The notes below the pieces were generated by a model. That model had not been told where the DNA came from and made no database searches. It was given only the letters and a program-made list of their open reading frames with translations. From the NCBI GenBank assembly GCA_964596185.1, contig CAZQUE010000005.1, forward strand, positions 1 to 64,000: a stretch of DNA of 64,000 nt, written 5' to 3'. This document shows, piece after piece, positions 17,632 through 25,463 of the stretch. Numbering within the stretch: position 1 is the stretch's first letter; each line of letters begins with the position of its first letter. Origin of the DNA: DYKG01 sp964596185 (lineage in GTDB: Bacteria; Muiribacteriota; Ozemobacteria; Ozemobacterales; Ozemobacteraceae). Made by a program: the position numbers and the translations under genes.

Positions 17632-18118
17632 TCGTCAGTTGATTCAGCCGCGACGGCACCGGCCCCGTGGGTAACGATGTTCCGAAAAGCGGTTTGAAAG
17701 TGAGACCGACACCTTGGATAGCTCAATGGGTAGAGCAATGGTTCAACACCATGTGTCACAGGTTCGAATCCTGTTCCAACTCACTGCTTGAACAGCAGTC
17801 TTTGCCCGAAGAGTGCCCGTCGGTAGATTCCTGGCCAGGGACGGAAAAATTTCCGGATTCTGGCAACGGCAATGACAGTTTGCAGGAGTGGTTATCTGTA
17901 GCTGAAGATTCAGGTGCCGGCCTTTTCTGACAAGGCATACTGTCTGTTGATCTGCCAACAAGGCTAATTTTGTTGGCTTTCAATCGATAAGTGTCTGAGC
18001 ATTAAAGGCTAAAACCAGAAATACTTCAGACACACACACCCAACCTCCACTATCGGCACCGCAGGTTGAAACGACGGGCGTTCTGAAGGCCCAAAACGCA
18101 AACGGAGGCAAGAAAATC
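17632..18118 (+). ncRNA. Long non-coding leader of the rtc operon, containing a tRNA-like module and several hairpins
   Basis: About 490 bases separate the expected sigma-54 start point from the slipin ATG, and no convincing protein is coded there. Besides the tRNA-like module it holds a stem CCGTC (17818-17822) / GACGG (17840-17844) around a self-complementary CCTGGCCAGG. It also holds a perfect 8-bp hairpin GCCAACAA (17954-17961) / TTGTTGGC (17970-17977) followed by TTT, and an 8-bp long-range stem GTGTCTGA (17991-17998) / TCAGACAC (18026-18033). The pieces could be processed into one or more stable RNAs; the 17954 hairpin could act as a processing point or weak terminator. Boundaries are inferred from the promoter and the next gene. 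Confidence 0.6.
17699..17785 (+). ncRNA. tRNA-like RNA module, YrlA-type Y RNA candidate
   Basis: The D arm (GCTC 17721-17724 / GAGC 17733-17736, loop with GGG and closing A), the T arm (ACAGG 17758-17762 / CCTGT 17770-17774, loop TTCGAAT) and a 5-base variable region match tRNA, with T8, A14, GG, T54, T55, C56 and A58 all in place. It is not a normal tRNA. The anticodon stem ATGGT/ACCAT closes a 5-base loop (or four pairs with a 7-base loop). Only the inner five acceptor pairs form (17714-17718 with 17775-17779), and no CCA follows. Instead a 9-base bulge (17705-17713) separates the acceptor from a perfect outer stem AGTGAG (17699-17704) / CTCACT (17780-17785). Bacterial YrlA RNAs are known to mimic tRNA and to lie in rtc operons. 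Confidence 0.75.
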
Positions 18119-19216
18119 ATGATTAGAATCTTGAAAATCAGAAATTTTGAAAACGGTCTGAAATTCAAAAACGGCAAGCTCGTTGCCCTGCTTCAGCCGG
18201 GCTGGCATCTCATCAAGACGATTTGCGGCGAAACTGTCGAAATCCTCAAAGAAAAAGATCTCTTCGTTTGCAGTCCGGAATTTGACCAGATAGTCAAATC
18301 GGGTTTTCTCGCTGAAAAGACAGAACTTGTCGACCTCAAAGACAATCAGCGGGCGTTGATATGGGTAGACAACCGCTTCTACGATCTTCTCAACAGCGGG
18401 CGCTGCCTTATCTGGAAAACCATCAAAGACGTTCGTGTTGAAACCATCGACGCAGATAAGCTGAGATTCGAGCACCGCCAGCTCTATCGCATCGCCTCTG
18501 CCCCGGCGGCCAGAGAGCTTCTTGAAACCATTCAAGTCGAACAAGGCGAAGTTGCTTTACATTTTCGCGATGGGCGATTTGTCGAAAAACTCGATCCAGG
18601 GTTTTACGCTTACTGGAAAAATTTTGCCAACCTCAGGTTCATTAAAGTTGCACTCAAAGAAAAGATTCTTGATCTCGCCGGCCAGGAAATAATCAGTGCC
18701 GACAAAGTCAGCCTGCGCTTGAATGCAGTTGTAAGCTACCGGGTCGTTGACGCCTTGAAATTTGCCACCATCAGCGACACAACTGAAGCCATGCTCTATC
18801 GTGAAGCTCAGCTTGCCTTGCGCGCAGTCATCGGCTCGAGAAAAATCGACGAACTGCTTGCTGAAAAGGATCAGAGCGCCGGTGAAATTCTGGCCATGCT
18901 GAAAAGTAAGGGTGAGGAAGCAGGTGTCGAAATCTTGAGCTTTGGTATTCGCGATGTCATTCTTCCTGGCGAAATGCGCGAAATAATGAACCGTGTCGTT
19001 TCAGCGCAGAAAGAGGCTGAAGCGAACCAGATCATGCGTCGGGAAGAGACTGCAGCCACCAGAAGTCAGTTCAACACAGCGAAAATGCTTGAAAACAATC
19101 CGACGTTGATGCGCCTGCGTGAACTTGAGCTGATTGAGAAGATCGCGCTTAAATCTGAAATGAAGCTCATCGTTGGTGAAAAAGGCTTGTCTGGAAGTCT
19201 GGTAAATCTTCTTTAA
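18119..19216 (+). CDS. Slipin (SPFH/band 7 family) protein of the RNA-repair operon
   Basis: 365 residues. The C-terminal two thirds form an SPFH/band 7 domain (about 150-300: VALKEKILDLAGQEIISADKVSLRLNAVVSYRV, then REAQLALRAVIGSRKIDELLAEK), ending with the helical QKEAEANQIMRREETAATRSQFNTAKML typical of slipins. The N-terminal third repeats a shorter beta-rich unit (GKLVALLQPGWHLIK) similar in rhythm to VEKLDPGFYAYWK later in the chain. There is no hydrophobic N-terminal membrane hairpin, so this slipin may be cytosolic or peripheral. It is the first protein gene after the leader RNA, with GGAGG before the ATG, and lies 41 bases before rtcA. Its role in RNA repair is unknown; scaffold formation is an inference. 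Confidence 0.88.
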   Translation: MIRILKIRNFENGLKFKNGKLVALLQPGWHLIKTICGETVEILKEKDLFVCSPEFDQIVKSGFLAEKTELVDLKDNQRALIWVDNRFYDLLNSGRCLIWKTIKDVRVETIDADKLRFEHRQLYRIASAPAARELLETIQVEQGEVALHFRDGRFVEKLDPGFYAYWKNFANLRFIKVALKEKILDLAGQEIISADKVSLRLNAVVSYRVVDALKFATISDTTEAMLYREAQLALRAVIGSRKIDELLAEKDQSAGEILAMLKSKGEEAGVEILSFGIRDVILPGEMREIMNRVVSAQKEAEANQIMRREETAATRSQFNTAKMLENNPTLMRLRELELIEKIALKSEMKLIVGEKGLSGSLVNLL

Positions 19217-19257
19217 CCGGGCTAAAATACAATGAATAAGGAAAATCGGAGAAAAAA

Positions 19258-20292
19258 ATGATCATTCTTGATGGATCTTTCGGTGAAGGCGGAGGCCAGA
19301 TTCTCAGAACTGCGCTATCATTATCAGCCTGCACCGGCCAGCCTTTTAGAATACACAAAATCAGGTCTGGGCGCAAAAAAAACGGACTGTTGCGCCAACA
19401 CCTGACTTGTGTCGACGCAATGACCCAAATTTGTGCTGCAAAAACAGAAGGCGCTGAAATAGGCTCGGACCGTCTTGAATTCTTTCCTGGACAGGTTGAA
19501 GCCGGCTCATACAGTTTCGCGGTCGGCACTGCCGGCAGCTCAATGCTTGTATTACAGACGGTTCTGCCACCGCTTCTGCTGGCCGAAAAGCCTTCAACAA
19601 TCGAGCTTCAGGGCGGCACTCACAATCCGATGTCACCAACTTTCCACTACATTGACGAGGTTTTTCTGCCATTGATCAGCAAGCATTACGCCAGATGTGA
19701 TGCCAGGCTCGACCGATGGGGATTTTTCCCCGCTGGCGGTGGAAAATCATTCTTTAGAGTTGGCAACATCAAAAATTTGAATTACTCACTGCATCTTGAA
19801 GATTCAGGCCAGTTGCTCTCTGCTTACGCTGTCGGTGCTACAGCAAAAATCAGCCGTGAAATTGCCGAAGACGAGGTTAAATCAATGGTCAATGCCAGTA
19901 ATTTTCCGATCAGTGAAAGCAAGGTTCTGAGCGCACCTTCAAGCGGTCCCGGCAATGTCGCCTGGCTTCGCCTCGATTTTGCCCACTGCAGTGCGATGTT
20001 TACCGGCTTTGGCGAATTGGGAGTATCGCGACAGAAGGTTGCAGCAAACGCATTCAACCCGGCAAACGCCTTCTTTGCCAGCAAGTGTCCGGTCGACGAG
20101 CACCTGGCCGATCAGATCATAGTGATCATGGCTCTGTGCGGCGGGGGCACCGTAAAAACGACCAGACCTAGCCTGCATACCAAAACCAACCTTCATATAA
20201 TCGAACAATTTCTACCGGTAACCACAAGCATTGAGCAGTCTGACAAGCTTTCCTGGACAATCAGAATAGTTAAAAACACGAAAGGAGAATGA
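19258..20292 (+). CDS. rtcA: RNA 3'-terminal phosphate cyclase
   Basis: 344 residues, the normal RtcA length. It uses ATP to convert an RNA 3'-phosphate to a 2',3'-cyclic phosphate through an enzyme-AMP intermediate. The N-terminus DGSFGEGGGQILRTALSLS is the family signature; GTAGSSMLVLQTVLP and WGFFPAGGGK are further conserved blocks. The nucleotidylated His is in EHLADQIIVIMAL (His282, codon 20101-20103). It is the second protein gene of the sigma-54-driven rtc operon and ends three bases before the start codon chosen for rtcB. Confidence 0.95.
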   Translation: MIILDGSFGEGGGQILRTALSLSACTGQPFRIHKIRSGRKKNGLLRQHLTCVDAMTQICAAKTEGAEIGSDRLEFFPGQVEAGSYSFAVGTAGSSMLVLQTVLPPLLLAEKPSTIELQGGTHNPMSPTFHYIDEVFLPLISKHYARCDARLDRWGFFPAGGGKSFFRVGNIKNLNYSLHLEDSGQLLSAYAVGATAKISREIAEDEVKSMVNASNFPISESKVLSAPSSGPGNVAWLRLDFAHCSAMFTGFGELGVSRQKVAANAFNPANAFFASKCPVDEHLADQIIVIMALCGGGTVKTTRPSLHTKTNLHIIEQFLPVTTSIEQSDKLSWTIRIVKNTKGE

Positions 20293-20294
20293 CC

Positions 20295-21521
20295 ATGGAA
20301 TGGATTAAAGATAAAAAAAGCGTCTCTGGCAAGGCCAGAGTTGCAATTAAGTCCTGGTGTGCTGATCCCGAGCCAGAAGCAATGAAACAGGCTGCCGATC
20401 TCGCGGCGCACCCCGTCGTAGATAGTCATGTAGCTCTGATGCCAGACTGCCATGTAGGCTACGGCATGCCGATCGGCGGGGTAATTGCCTGCCGCGATGC
20501 AGTCATTCCCAATGCGGTTGGCGTCGATATTGGCTGTGGTATGGGGGCAGTCAAAACCAGCCTAAGCATCGAACATCTCGCTGAAAAAAGAACAATCAGA
20601 ACGATCATCGACGATATCAAAAAACTTGTTCCGGTTGGTGAAGGCAACTGCCACAAAAAGTCGCAGACCTGGGAAGGCTTTGAAGAATACCTGAGCATAA
20701 TCGAAGGTCAGGCCCCAGGCTGGTTTGTCGAGGATCGCTACCAACACGATCGAAAGAATCTTGGCACTCTTGGCGGCGGCAACCATTTCATTGAAATCCA
20801 GGCAGACGAGCATGGAACAATCTGGCTGATGCTGCATTCTGGCTCAAGAAACCTCGGTTATCGCATTGCTTCTTACTACAATAATATTGCCATGGAATTG
20901 AATCAGCGCTGGCATACCGAGATACCATGCAAAGACCTGGCCTTCCTGCCAGCCGACTCGAACGAAGGTAAAAACTACATTCGCGACATGCAGTTCGCCC
21001 TCCGCTATGCATTCGCGAACAGACAGAAAATGATGACAGTGGCAAAACAGGTTCTAAAAGAACACTTTATGAAGGTTTCTTTCATTGAAGAAATAAACAT
21101 TCATCACAATTATGCAGCCCTGGAAAACCATTTTGGCAGAAATCTGTGGGTACACCGCAAGGGAGCCACCTCTGCCCGCAAAGGCGAACTTGGTATTATT
21201 CCGGGAAGCATGGGAGCGAGATCCTATATAGTTAAAGGTCTTGGCAACCCAGAATCATTTTGTTCCTGCTCACACGGGGCTGGTCGAAAAATGGGACGTA
21301 ATGAAGCCAGTCGCAACCTGACCCTGGAAGAATGCGATCGGGCCATGCAGGGCATTGTTTTCGATCGCTGGCAAAAAGCAAAGGGAAGGAAAAAAGGTGC
21401 AGAATACGATTTCGGTGAAGCGCCTCAGGCCTATAAAGATATCGATCTGGTTATTAAGTCTGAACTCGATCTGATCGAACCTCTGGTTGTTCTTCGTCCT
21501 CTCGGCGTAATTAAAGGATAG
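20295..21521 (+). CDS. rtcB: RNA-splicing ligase RtcB
   Basis: 408 residues, the same size as E. coli RtcB. It joins RNA 2',3'-cyclic-phosphate or 3'-phosphate ends to 5'-OH ends using GTP and two Mn ions, thereby repairing tRNAs and other RNAs cut by ribotoxins. Metal-site motifs are present: MPDCHVGYG, VDIGCGMGA with the Cys ligand, LGGGNHFIE, LMLHSGSRNLG. The guanylated His is in CSHGAGRKMGR (codon 21273-21275). The ATG at 20295 is chosen because AAGGAG lies seven bases upstream; an ATG at 20289 would overlap the rtcA stop. No archease gene is seen nearby, which many bacterial RtcB proteins do without. Confidence 0.96.
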   Translation: MEWIKDKKSVSGKARVAIKSWCADPEPEAMKQAADLAAHPVVDSHVALMPDCHVGYGMPIGGVIACRDAVIPNAVGVDIGCGMGAVKTSLSIEHLAEKRTIRTIIDDIKKLVPVGEGNCHKKSQTWEGFEEYLSIIEGQAPGWFVEDRYQHDRKNLGTLGGGNHFIEIQADEHGTIWLMLHSGSRNLGYRIASYYNNIAMELNQRWHTEIPCKDLAFLPADSNEGKNYIRDMQFALRYAFANRQKMMTVAKQVLKEHFMKVSFIEEINIHHNYAALENHFGRNLWVHRKGATSARKGELGIIPGSMGARSYIVKGLGNPESFCSCSHGAGRKMGRNEASRNLTLEECDRAMQGIVFDRWQKAKGRKKGAEYDFGEAPQAYKDIDLVIKSELDLIEPLVVLRPLGVIKG

Positions 21522-21524
21522 ATA

Positions 21525-21553
21525 TTGAAAAGATTGGTCTGAGCCGTTATAAT
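21525..21553 (+). promoter_or_regulatory. Sigma-70-type promoter for the hybrid sensor kinase
   Basis: TTGAAA (21525-21530), 17-bp spacer, TATAAT (21548-21553), beginning three bases after the rtcB stop. It gives the sensor kinase a start point of its own, separate from the rtc operon. Confidence 0.7.
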
Positions 21554-21600
21554 TTAAGCAGTTGAAGTATAAGCCGAAAAACTAAATACCGGCCGAGGAT

Positions 21601-24324
21601 ATGAGAAAATCTACCTGGATGTCTCGCAATCACAGGACTTTGCTGCTGTTCATGCAAATCTTACTGTTCGCAGCCTTCCTGCTTTCGGATCCTGATTCGG
21701 CAATTGCCGACAGTAAGAGCTTCAGCAAAGACAAAACTCACATTCTTGTTCTTCATTCGTATCATCGCGGCATGCTTTGGGTCGATTCGATTTCTCAGGG
21801 TCTAGATTCGGAGCTGCCTTTTTCTGTCGACCGGATTGTACACTTTGAATACCTTGATGCAAAGCGGCATCCTTCAGAATCGCACCGAAAAAATGTTGCA
21901 GAACTATTCAGCAAAAAATTTGCCGGCGTGAATTTTTCGGTGATCCTAACCTCTGACGATCTGGCCTTCAACTTTGCCCTGGAACATCGCAAAAAACTAT
22001 TCAACGATGCCCCGGTGGTTTTTTGCGGGGTAAACTTCTTCAATCCTGAATTGTACAAAACAGAGACCAATTTTACCGGGGTCGTCGAACGCAACGATTT
22101 ACTTAAAACGATAAATCTTGCGTTTTCTTTGCACCCAAAAGCAAAAAACGTTTTTATCATCAATGATTCGACAAAGACCGGTAAAGCAAATCAAGAAGCG
22201 ATCGAAAGCATGCGACCGTTTCTTCCCGCCAACAAAACGATTCATTTCAGCGGTAGTCTACCAATGGAAGAACTAAAAAACAAAATAGCCGCACTTTCTG
22301 ATGATTTTGTAATTTTATTACTATCTTACAATCTCGATGCATTTGGTCAATATTTTCCTTATCGTGAACTCGGGAAAAACGTGGCAGAAGTAGCCAGGGT
22401 TCCGGTTTACTGTGTCTGGGACTTCTTTTTCGATGGCTGCGCCACCGGCGGATGCATCACCAGGGGCTTTGATCAGGGCCGTGCCGCAGCAAAAATGGCC
22501 AAAAGGATTCTTGCCGGGGAAAAAGCCTCTTCAATACCAGTTCAATCAAGGTATTTAACCAAATACATGTTTGATTACAACAAGCTCAAACATTTCAACA
22601 TTCCTGAATCAAGACTTCCTGACGGCAGCGTAATTCTCAATCAGCCCTATTCGTTTTACCGGGAAAACACTGTTTTGTTCTGGCAGATCACTACCGTATT
22701 CATGCTTTTTATAGCTCTTTCCATCGGATTGATTTTGAGTATTTTCAAGTTACTTAAATCACAAAAAGAGCTTGAAGAAGGCCGGCAAAGTCTGAAAATC
22801 ACCCTTGATTCGATAGCCGAAGGGGTCATTGCCACAGACCGCGAGGGCAGGGTAACCCGCATGAACCCAATCGCCGAAAAGCTACTCGATTTTAAACTTA
22901 AAGAAGCAGAAGGCAAACTTTTATCGCAGGTTCTTTGTTTGAAGGCAGAGGAAAGCAATGAAATATGCAGCTCTCTCGAAAAGCAAATCCTCGACTCAGG
23001 TGAAACCCCTCTGAATCTTACCAGGTTCAACATTTTGATTCGGCGCAACAACGAAGAGCTTCCCGTATCTTGCACCGCAGCGCCGATTCGAGATGAATCT
23101 GGAGAAATCTCTGGAATAGTAGTTGTTTTTCGCGACATGACCGAAGAAAAGCTGCTCCAGGAAAAGCTCAGAAGAAGTCAGAAAATGGACGCCATCGGAC
23201 AGCTTGCCGGCGGGGTTGCCCATGATTTCAACAATGCCCTGTCTGGCATAATCGGTGCTGTACAGTTATTGCAAAAAGATAACCCCGGCAACTTATCAGT
23301 GAAAATGCTGAAAATTATTGAAAAATCAGCCGACCGTGCTGCAGATCTTACCGCAAAATTACTGGCATTCAGCCGAAAAAGCAAATTAGACATGATTCCC
23401 CAGAACTTTCATAACGTGGTTCAGGCAGCAACTGATATCCTTGCCCGTACCATCGACAGAAGAATTGTCTTAAAAAACGATTTGAATGCCTGCAGATTCA
23501 ATGTTGCCGGCAATTTTTCCGAACTCGAAAACGTTTTGCTCAATCTTGGAATCAACGCCTCTCACGCAATGCCCGAAGGAGGAAATCTGACTTTTTCCAC
23601 CAGCAATATAAATTTAAACACAGAATACTGCGAATCATCGACCTTCAATCTGAACCCTGGCGAATACCTACTTCTTGAGGTTGCCGACACCGGAATCGGC
23701 ATTGCTCCAGAAAACCTGAATCGGATTTTTGAACCCTTCTTCACGACCAAGGAACAGGGCAAAGGGACCGGCCTGGGCCTTTCTGCGGCGTTTGGCACAG
23801 TGGTTCAGCATCATGGCGCAATCAATGCTTACAGCGAACCTGGCCGTGGAACAATTTTCCGCATCTACCTGCCAATAATCAACGCTAATGCAAGTTTCAA
23901 AGAAGAGAATCACGAAATTACCCCGGGAACTGGCACCATCCTTCTTATCGATGATGAACCGGCAATTCGCTTTGCCAATGGGTTGCTTCTTGAAAGTGCC
24001 GGCTACAAAGTTTTGGTAGCCGAAGACGGTATTACCGGACTTGAAATTTTAAAAAATAATCTCGCTGAAATCGATTTGATCTTGCTGGATATGATTATGC
24101 CAAAGATGAACGGTAGTGAGTGTTTCAAAAAAATAGTTGAAATAAAACCAGAAGTAAAAGTGATCTTGTGTTCTGGTTTTCCACAAGACGCTGACCTGGC
24201 TGAAATGAAAGATCAGGGCCTGTCTTCCTTTATTTGCAAACCCTGCCGGGCCGATGAACTTACCCGAAAAGTCGCCGAAGCCATGAGTTCAAAAACCCGG
24301 ACCCATGATTCTCAAAAACCATGA
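21601..24324 (+). CDS. Hybrid sensor histidine kinase with a periplasmic ABC-substrate-binding-like domain
   Basis: 907 residues in the order: signal/anchor (15-37), a periplasmic domain of ABC-substrate-binding type (about 45-330; HILVLHSYHRGMLW at its start), a membrane helix (about 358-385), a PAS domain (about 395-515), a histidine kinase phosphoacceptor domain with GGVAHDFNNALSG (His541), an ATPase domain (DTGIGI, TGLGLSAAFG), and a C-terminal receiver with phosphoacceptor Asp in LILLDMIMP (Asp830). It is therefore a self-contained sensor that can pass phosphate to its own receiver; an external HPt or regulator would be needed for output. The ligand is unknown. GAGGAT precedes the ATG. 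Its end overlaps the convergent YkgJ gene by 13 bp. Confidence 0.9.
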   Translation: MRKSTWMSRNHRTLLLFMQILLFAAFLLSDPDSAIADSKSFSKDKTHILVLHSYHRGMLWVDSISQGLDSELPFSVDRIVHFEYLDAKRHPSESHRKNVAELFSKKFAGVNFSVILTSDDLAFNFALEHRKKLFNDAPVVFCGVNFFNPELYKTETNFTGVVERNDLLKTINLAFSLHPKAKNVFIINDSTKTGKANQEAIESMRPFLPANKTIHFSGSLPMEELKNKIAALSDDFVILLLSYNLDAFGQYFPYRELGKNVAEVARVPVYCVWDFFFDGCATGGCITRGFDQGRAAAKMAKRILAGEKASSIPVQSRYLTKYMFDYNKLKHFNIPESRLPDGSVILNQPYSFYRENTVLFWQITTVFMLFIALSIGLILSIFKLLKSQKELEEGRQSLKITLDSIAEGVIATDREGRVTRMNPIAEKLLDFKLKEAEGKLLSQVLCLKAEESNEICSSLEKQILDSGETPLNLTRFNILIRRNNEELPVSCTAAPIRDESGEISGIVVVFRDMTEEKLLQEKLRRSQKMDAIGQLAGGVAHDFNNALSGIIGAVQLLQKDNPGNLSVKMLKIIEKSADRAADLTAKLLAFSRKSKLDMIPQNFHNVVQAATDILARTIDRRIVLKNDLNACRFNVAGNFSELENVLLNLGINASHAMPEGGNLTFSTSNINLNTEYCESSTFNLNPGEYLLLEVADTGIGIAPENLNRIFEPFFTTKEQGKGTGLGLSAAFGTVVQHHGAINAYSEPGRGTIFRIYLPIINANASFKEENHEITPGTGTILLIDDEPAIRFANGLLLESAGYKVLVAEDGITGLEILKNNLAEIDLILLDMIMPKMNGSECFKKIVEIKPEVKVILCSGFPQDADLAEMKDQGLSSFICKPCRADELTRKVAEAMSSKTRTHDSQKP

Positions 24325-24905
24325 CGGTATGCCACTGAAAAGTAAATCGTTTCAATAGCCTTTTTCATGGCAGCGTTTATCGGCATGAATTCCTGCCCCA
24401 GACAAGGATCAATTGAAGCAAGACGTCGGTAGTAACTGCTGATTACAGGAATTTTCCTGCCACTGGAGATGGATTCTTTTATCAGCCGGACTTTGTCGGG
24501 CCAATTGCGCTTCATGATTCTGCAGGCGGCATATTCGGGGCGCCCGTGTTTGTTGGTCACAGCCGAAAATCCAAACAATCGACAAATTAAGCCGCGTACC
24601 GGATATATTCTACAGCCCCAGGCATTCTTTTCCGAGCGCCGAAAAAAACACATGGGCGAATCATGTCTGTTGAGTTCATCAAACCACTGGTCGATCAAGC
24701 CAAGCTTTAGTGCATGATAGGCAAAAGGCAAGAATTCAAGAGGTGTAGCCTGGACATCAGCATAGGAGCAACATTCAATGCAGTGTTGATCGCAATCGAG
24801 ACAGGTCTGCCTTTTAAAATTGGCAATTTCTCGATCGACCCTGCGCTGCAAAGTTTCGACTTTCTGGATTTTCTGATAAATATTGATCATATTGGGTTGG
24901 AGCAT
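24312..24905 (-). CDS. YkgJ family cysteine cluster protein
   Basis: About 197 residues. The spacing CLDCDQHCIECC in the N-terminal part and CRIYPVRGLICRLFGF in the middle match the YkgJ/UPF0153 cysteine-cluster family, thought to bind zinc or an iron-sulfur cluster; the function is not established. A further Cys follows in YAACRIM. The start is uncertain: ATG at 24905 or, five codons later, at 24890; neither has a clear ribosome binding site. Confidence 0.75.
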   Translation of the reverse strand: MLQPNMINIYQKIQKVETLQRRVDREIANFKRQTCLDCDQHCIECCSYADVQATPLEFLPFAYHALKLGLIDQWFDELNRHDSPMCFFRRSEKNAWGCRIYPVRGLICRLFGFSAVTNKHGRPEYAACRIMKRNWPDKVRLIKESISSGRKIPVISSYYRRLASIDPCLGQEFMPINAAMKKAIETIYFSVAYRHGF

Positions 24906-25085
24906 TTAAAACAGTTCTGGCATTTTTGGCAATTTGAACCTTGAACCGTATTTGACGAATTATTGATTCTGGAAGCTGACTAAGGGCAGAAATTCAGCTC
25001 GTTCTTGCAAAATTTTTCAATTTAAATCAATCCTGATATAATCTATTAATTGCTACTCTGCCGGTTATTCGGGAAAGGAACTGCC

Positions 25086-25463
25086 ATGGCGAAAATTTCA
25101 ATAGACAAGTGGGAAGACGAGTTTTATCAAATTTGCGAAGATATTCTTGAAGAAGAGCCTCTTTACCCTTACGAACACCTCTGGAAAAAAGGCCTGAGTC
25201 CCAAAGAAGCTTTTAAACTGTATCTTGAAGAAAACCCTGATTATGCTGAAAAGCTTCAGGAAACAACTACAAAAGATGAAAGTCAGCAGCAGGAGTTCCT
25301 TGCCCTCGCCAAAAAGCTTGAACAAAAGAAAAAAGAGCAGGAAATTGCCGAGAAAATGAGCAAATACTGTCCGGAGTGCGCGAGAGTGATGGGTAAAAAA
25401 AACGTCTGCAAATGTGGTTATCGCCGACCAGGAAAGAAGAAAAGCGACAGCGACTATTATTGA
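25086..25463 (+). CDS. Small acidic protein with a C-terminal zinc ribbon
   Basis: 125 residues. A helical acidic N-terminus (WEDEFYQICEDILEEEP) is followed by a Gln/Lys/Glu-rich coiled stretch (about 65-95). A four-cysteine ribbon follows (CPECARVMGKKNVCKCGYRRP), ending in a basic-then-acidic tail. No known family is recognised. The start is set by GGAAAGGA before the ATG at 25086. An extended -10 element (TGATATAAT, 25034-25042) lies upstream. Its 3' end overlaps by 7 bp the convergent gene, which also encodes zinc ribbons. Confidence 0.65.
   Translation: MAKISIDKWEDEFYQICEDILEEEPLYPYEHLWKKGLSPKEAFKLYLEENPDYAEKLQETTTKDESQQQEFLALAKKLEQKKKEQEIAEKMSKYCPECARVMGKKNVCKCGYRRPGKKKSDSDYY

Noticed and set aside
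17712..17784. Reading the tRNA-like element as a normal tRNA (anticodon CAA, Leu)
   Set aside because: The two outer acceptor pairs do not form, the anticodon stem closes over a 5-base loop or has only four pairs, the long variable arm of tRNA-Leu is absent, and no CCA or discriminator layout follows.
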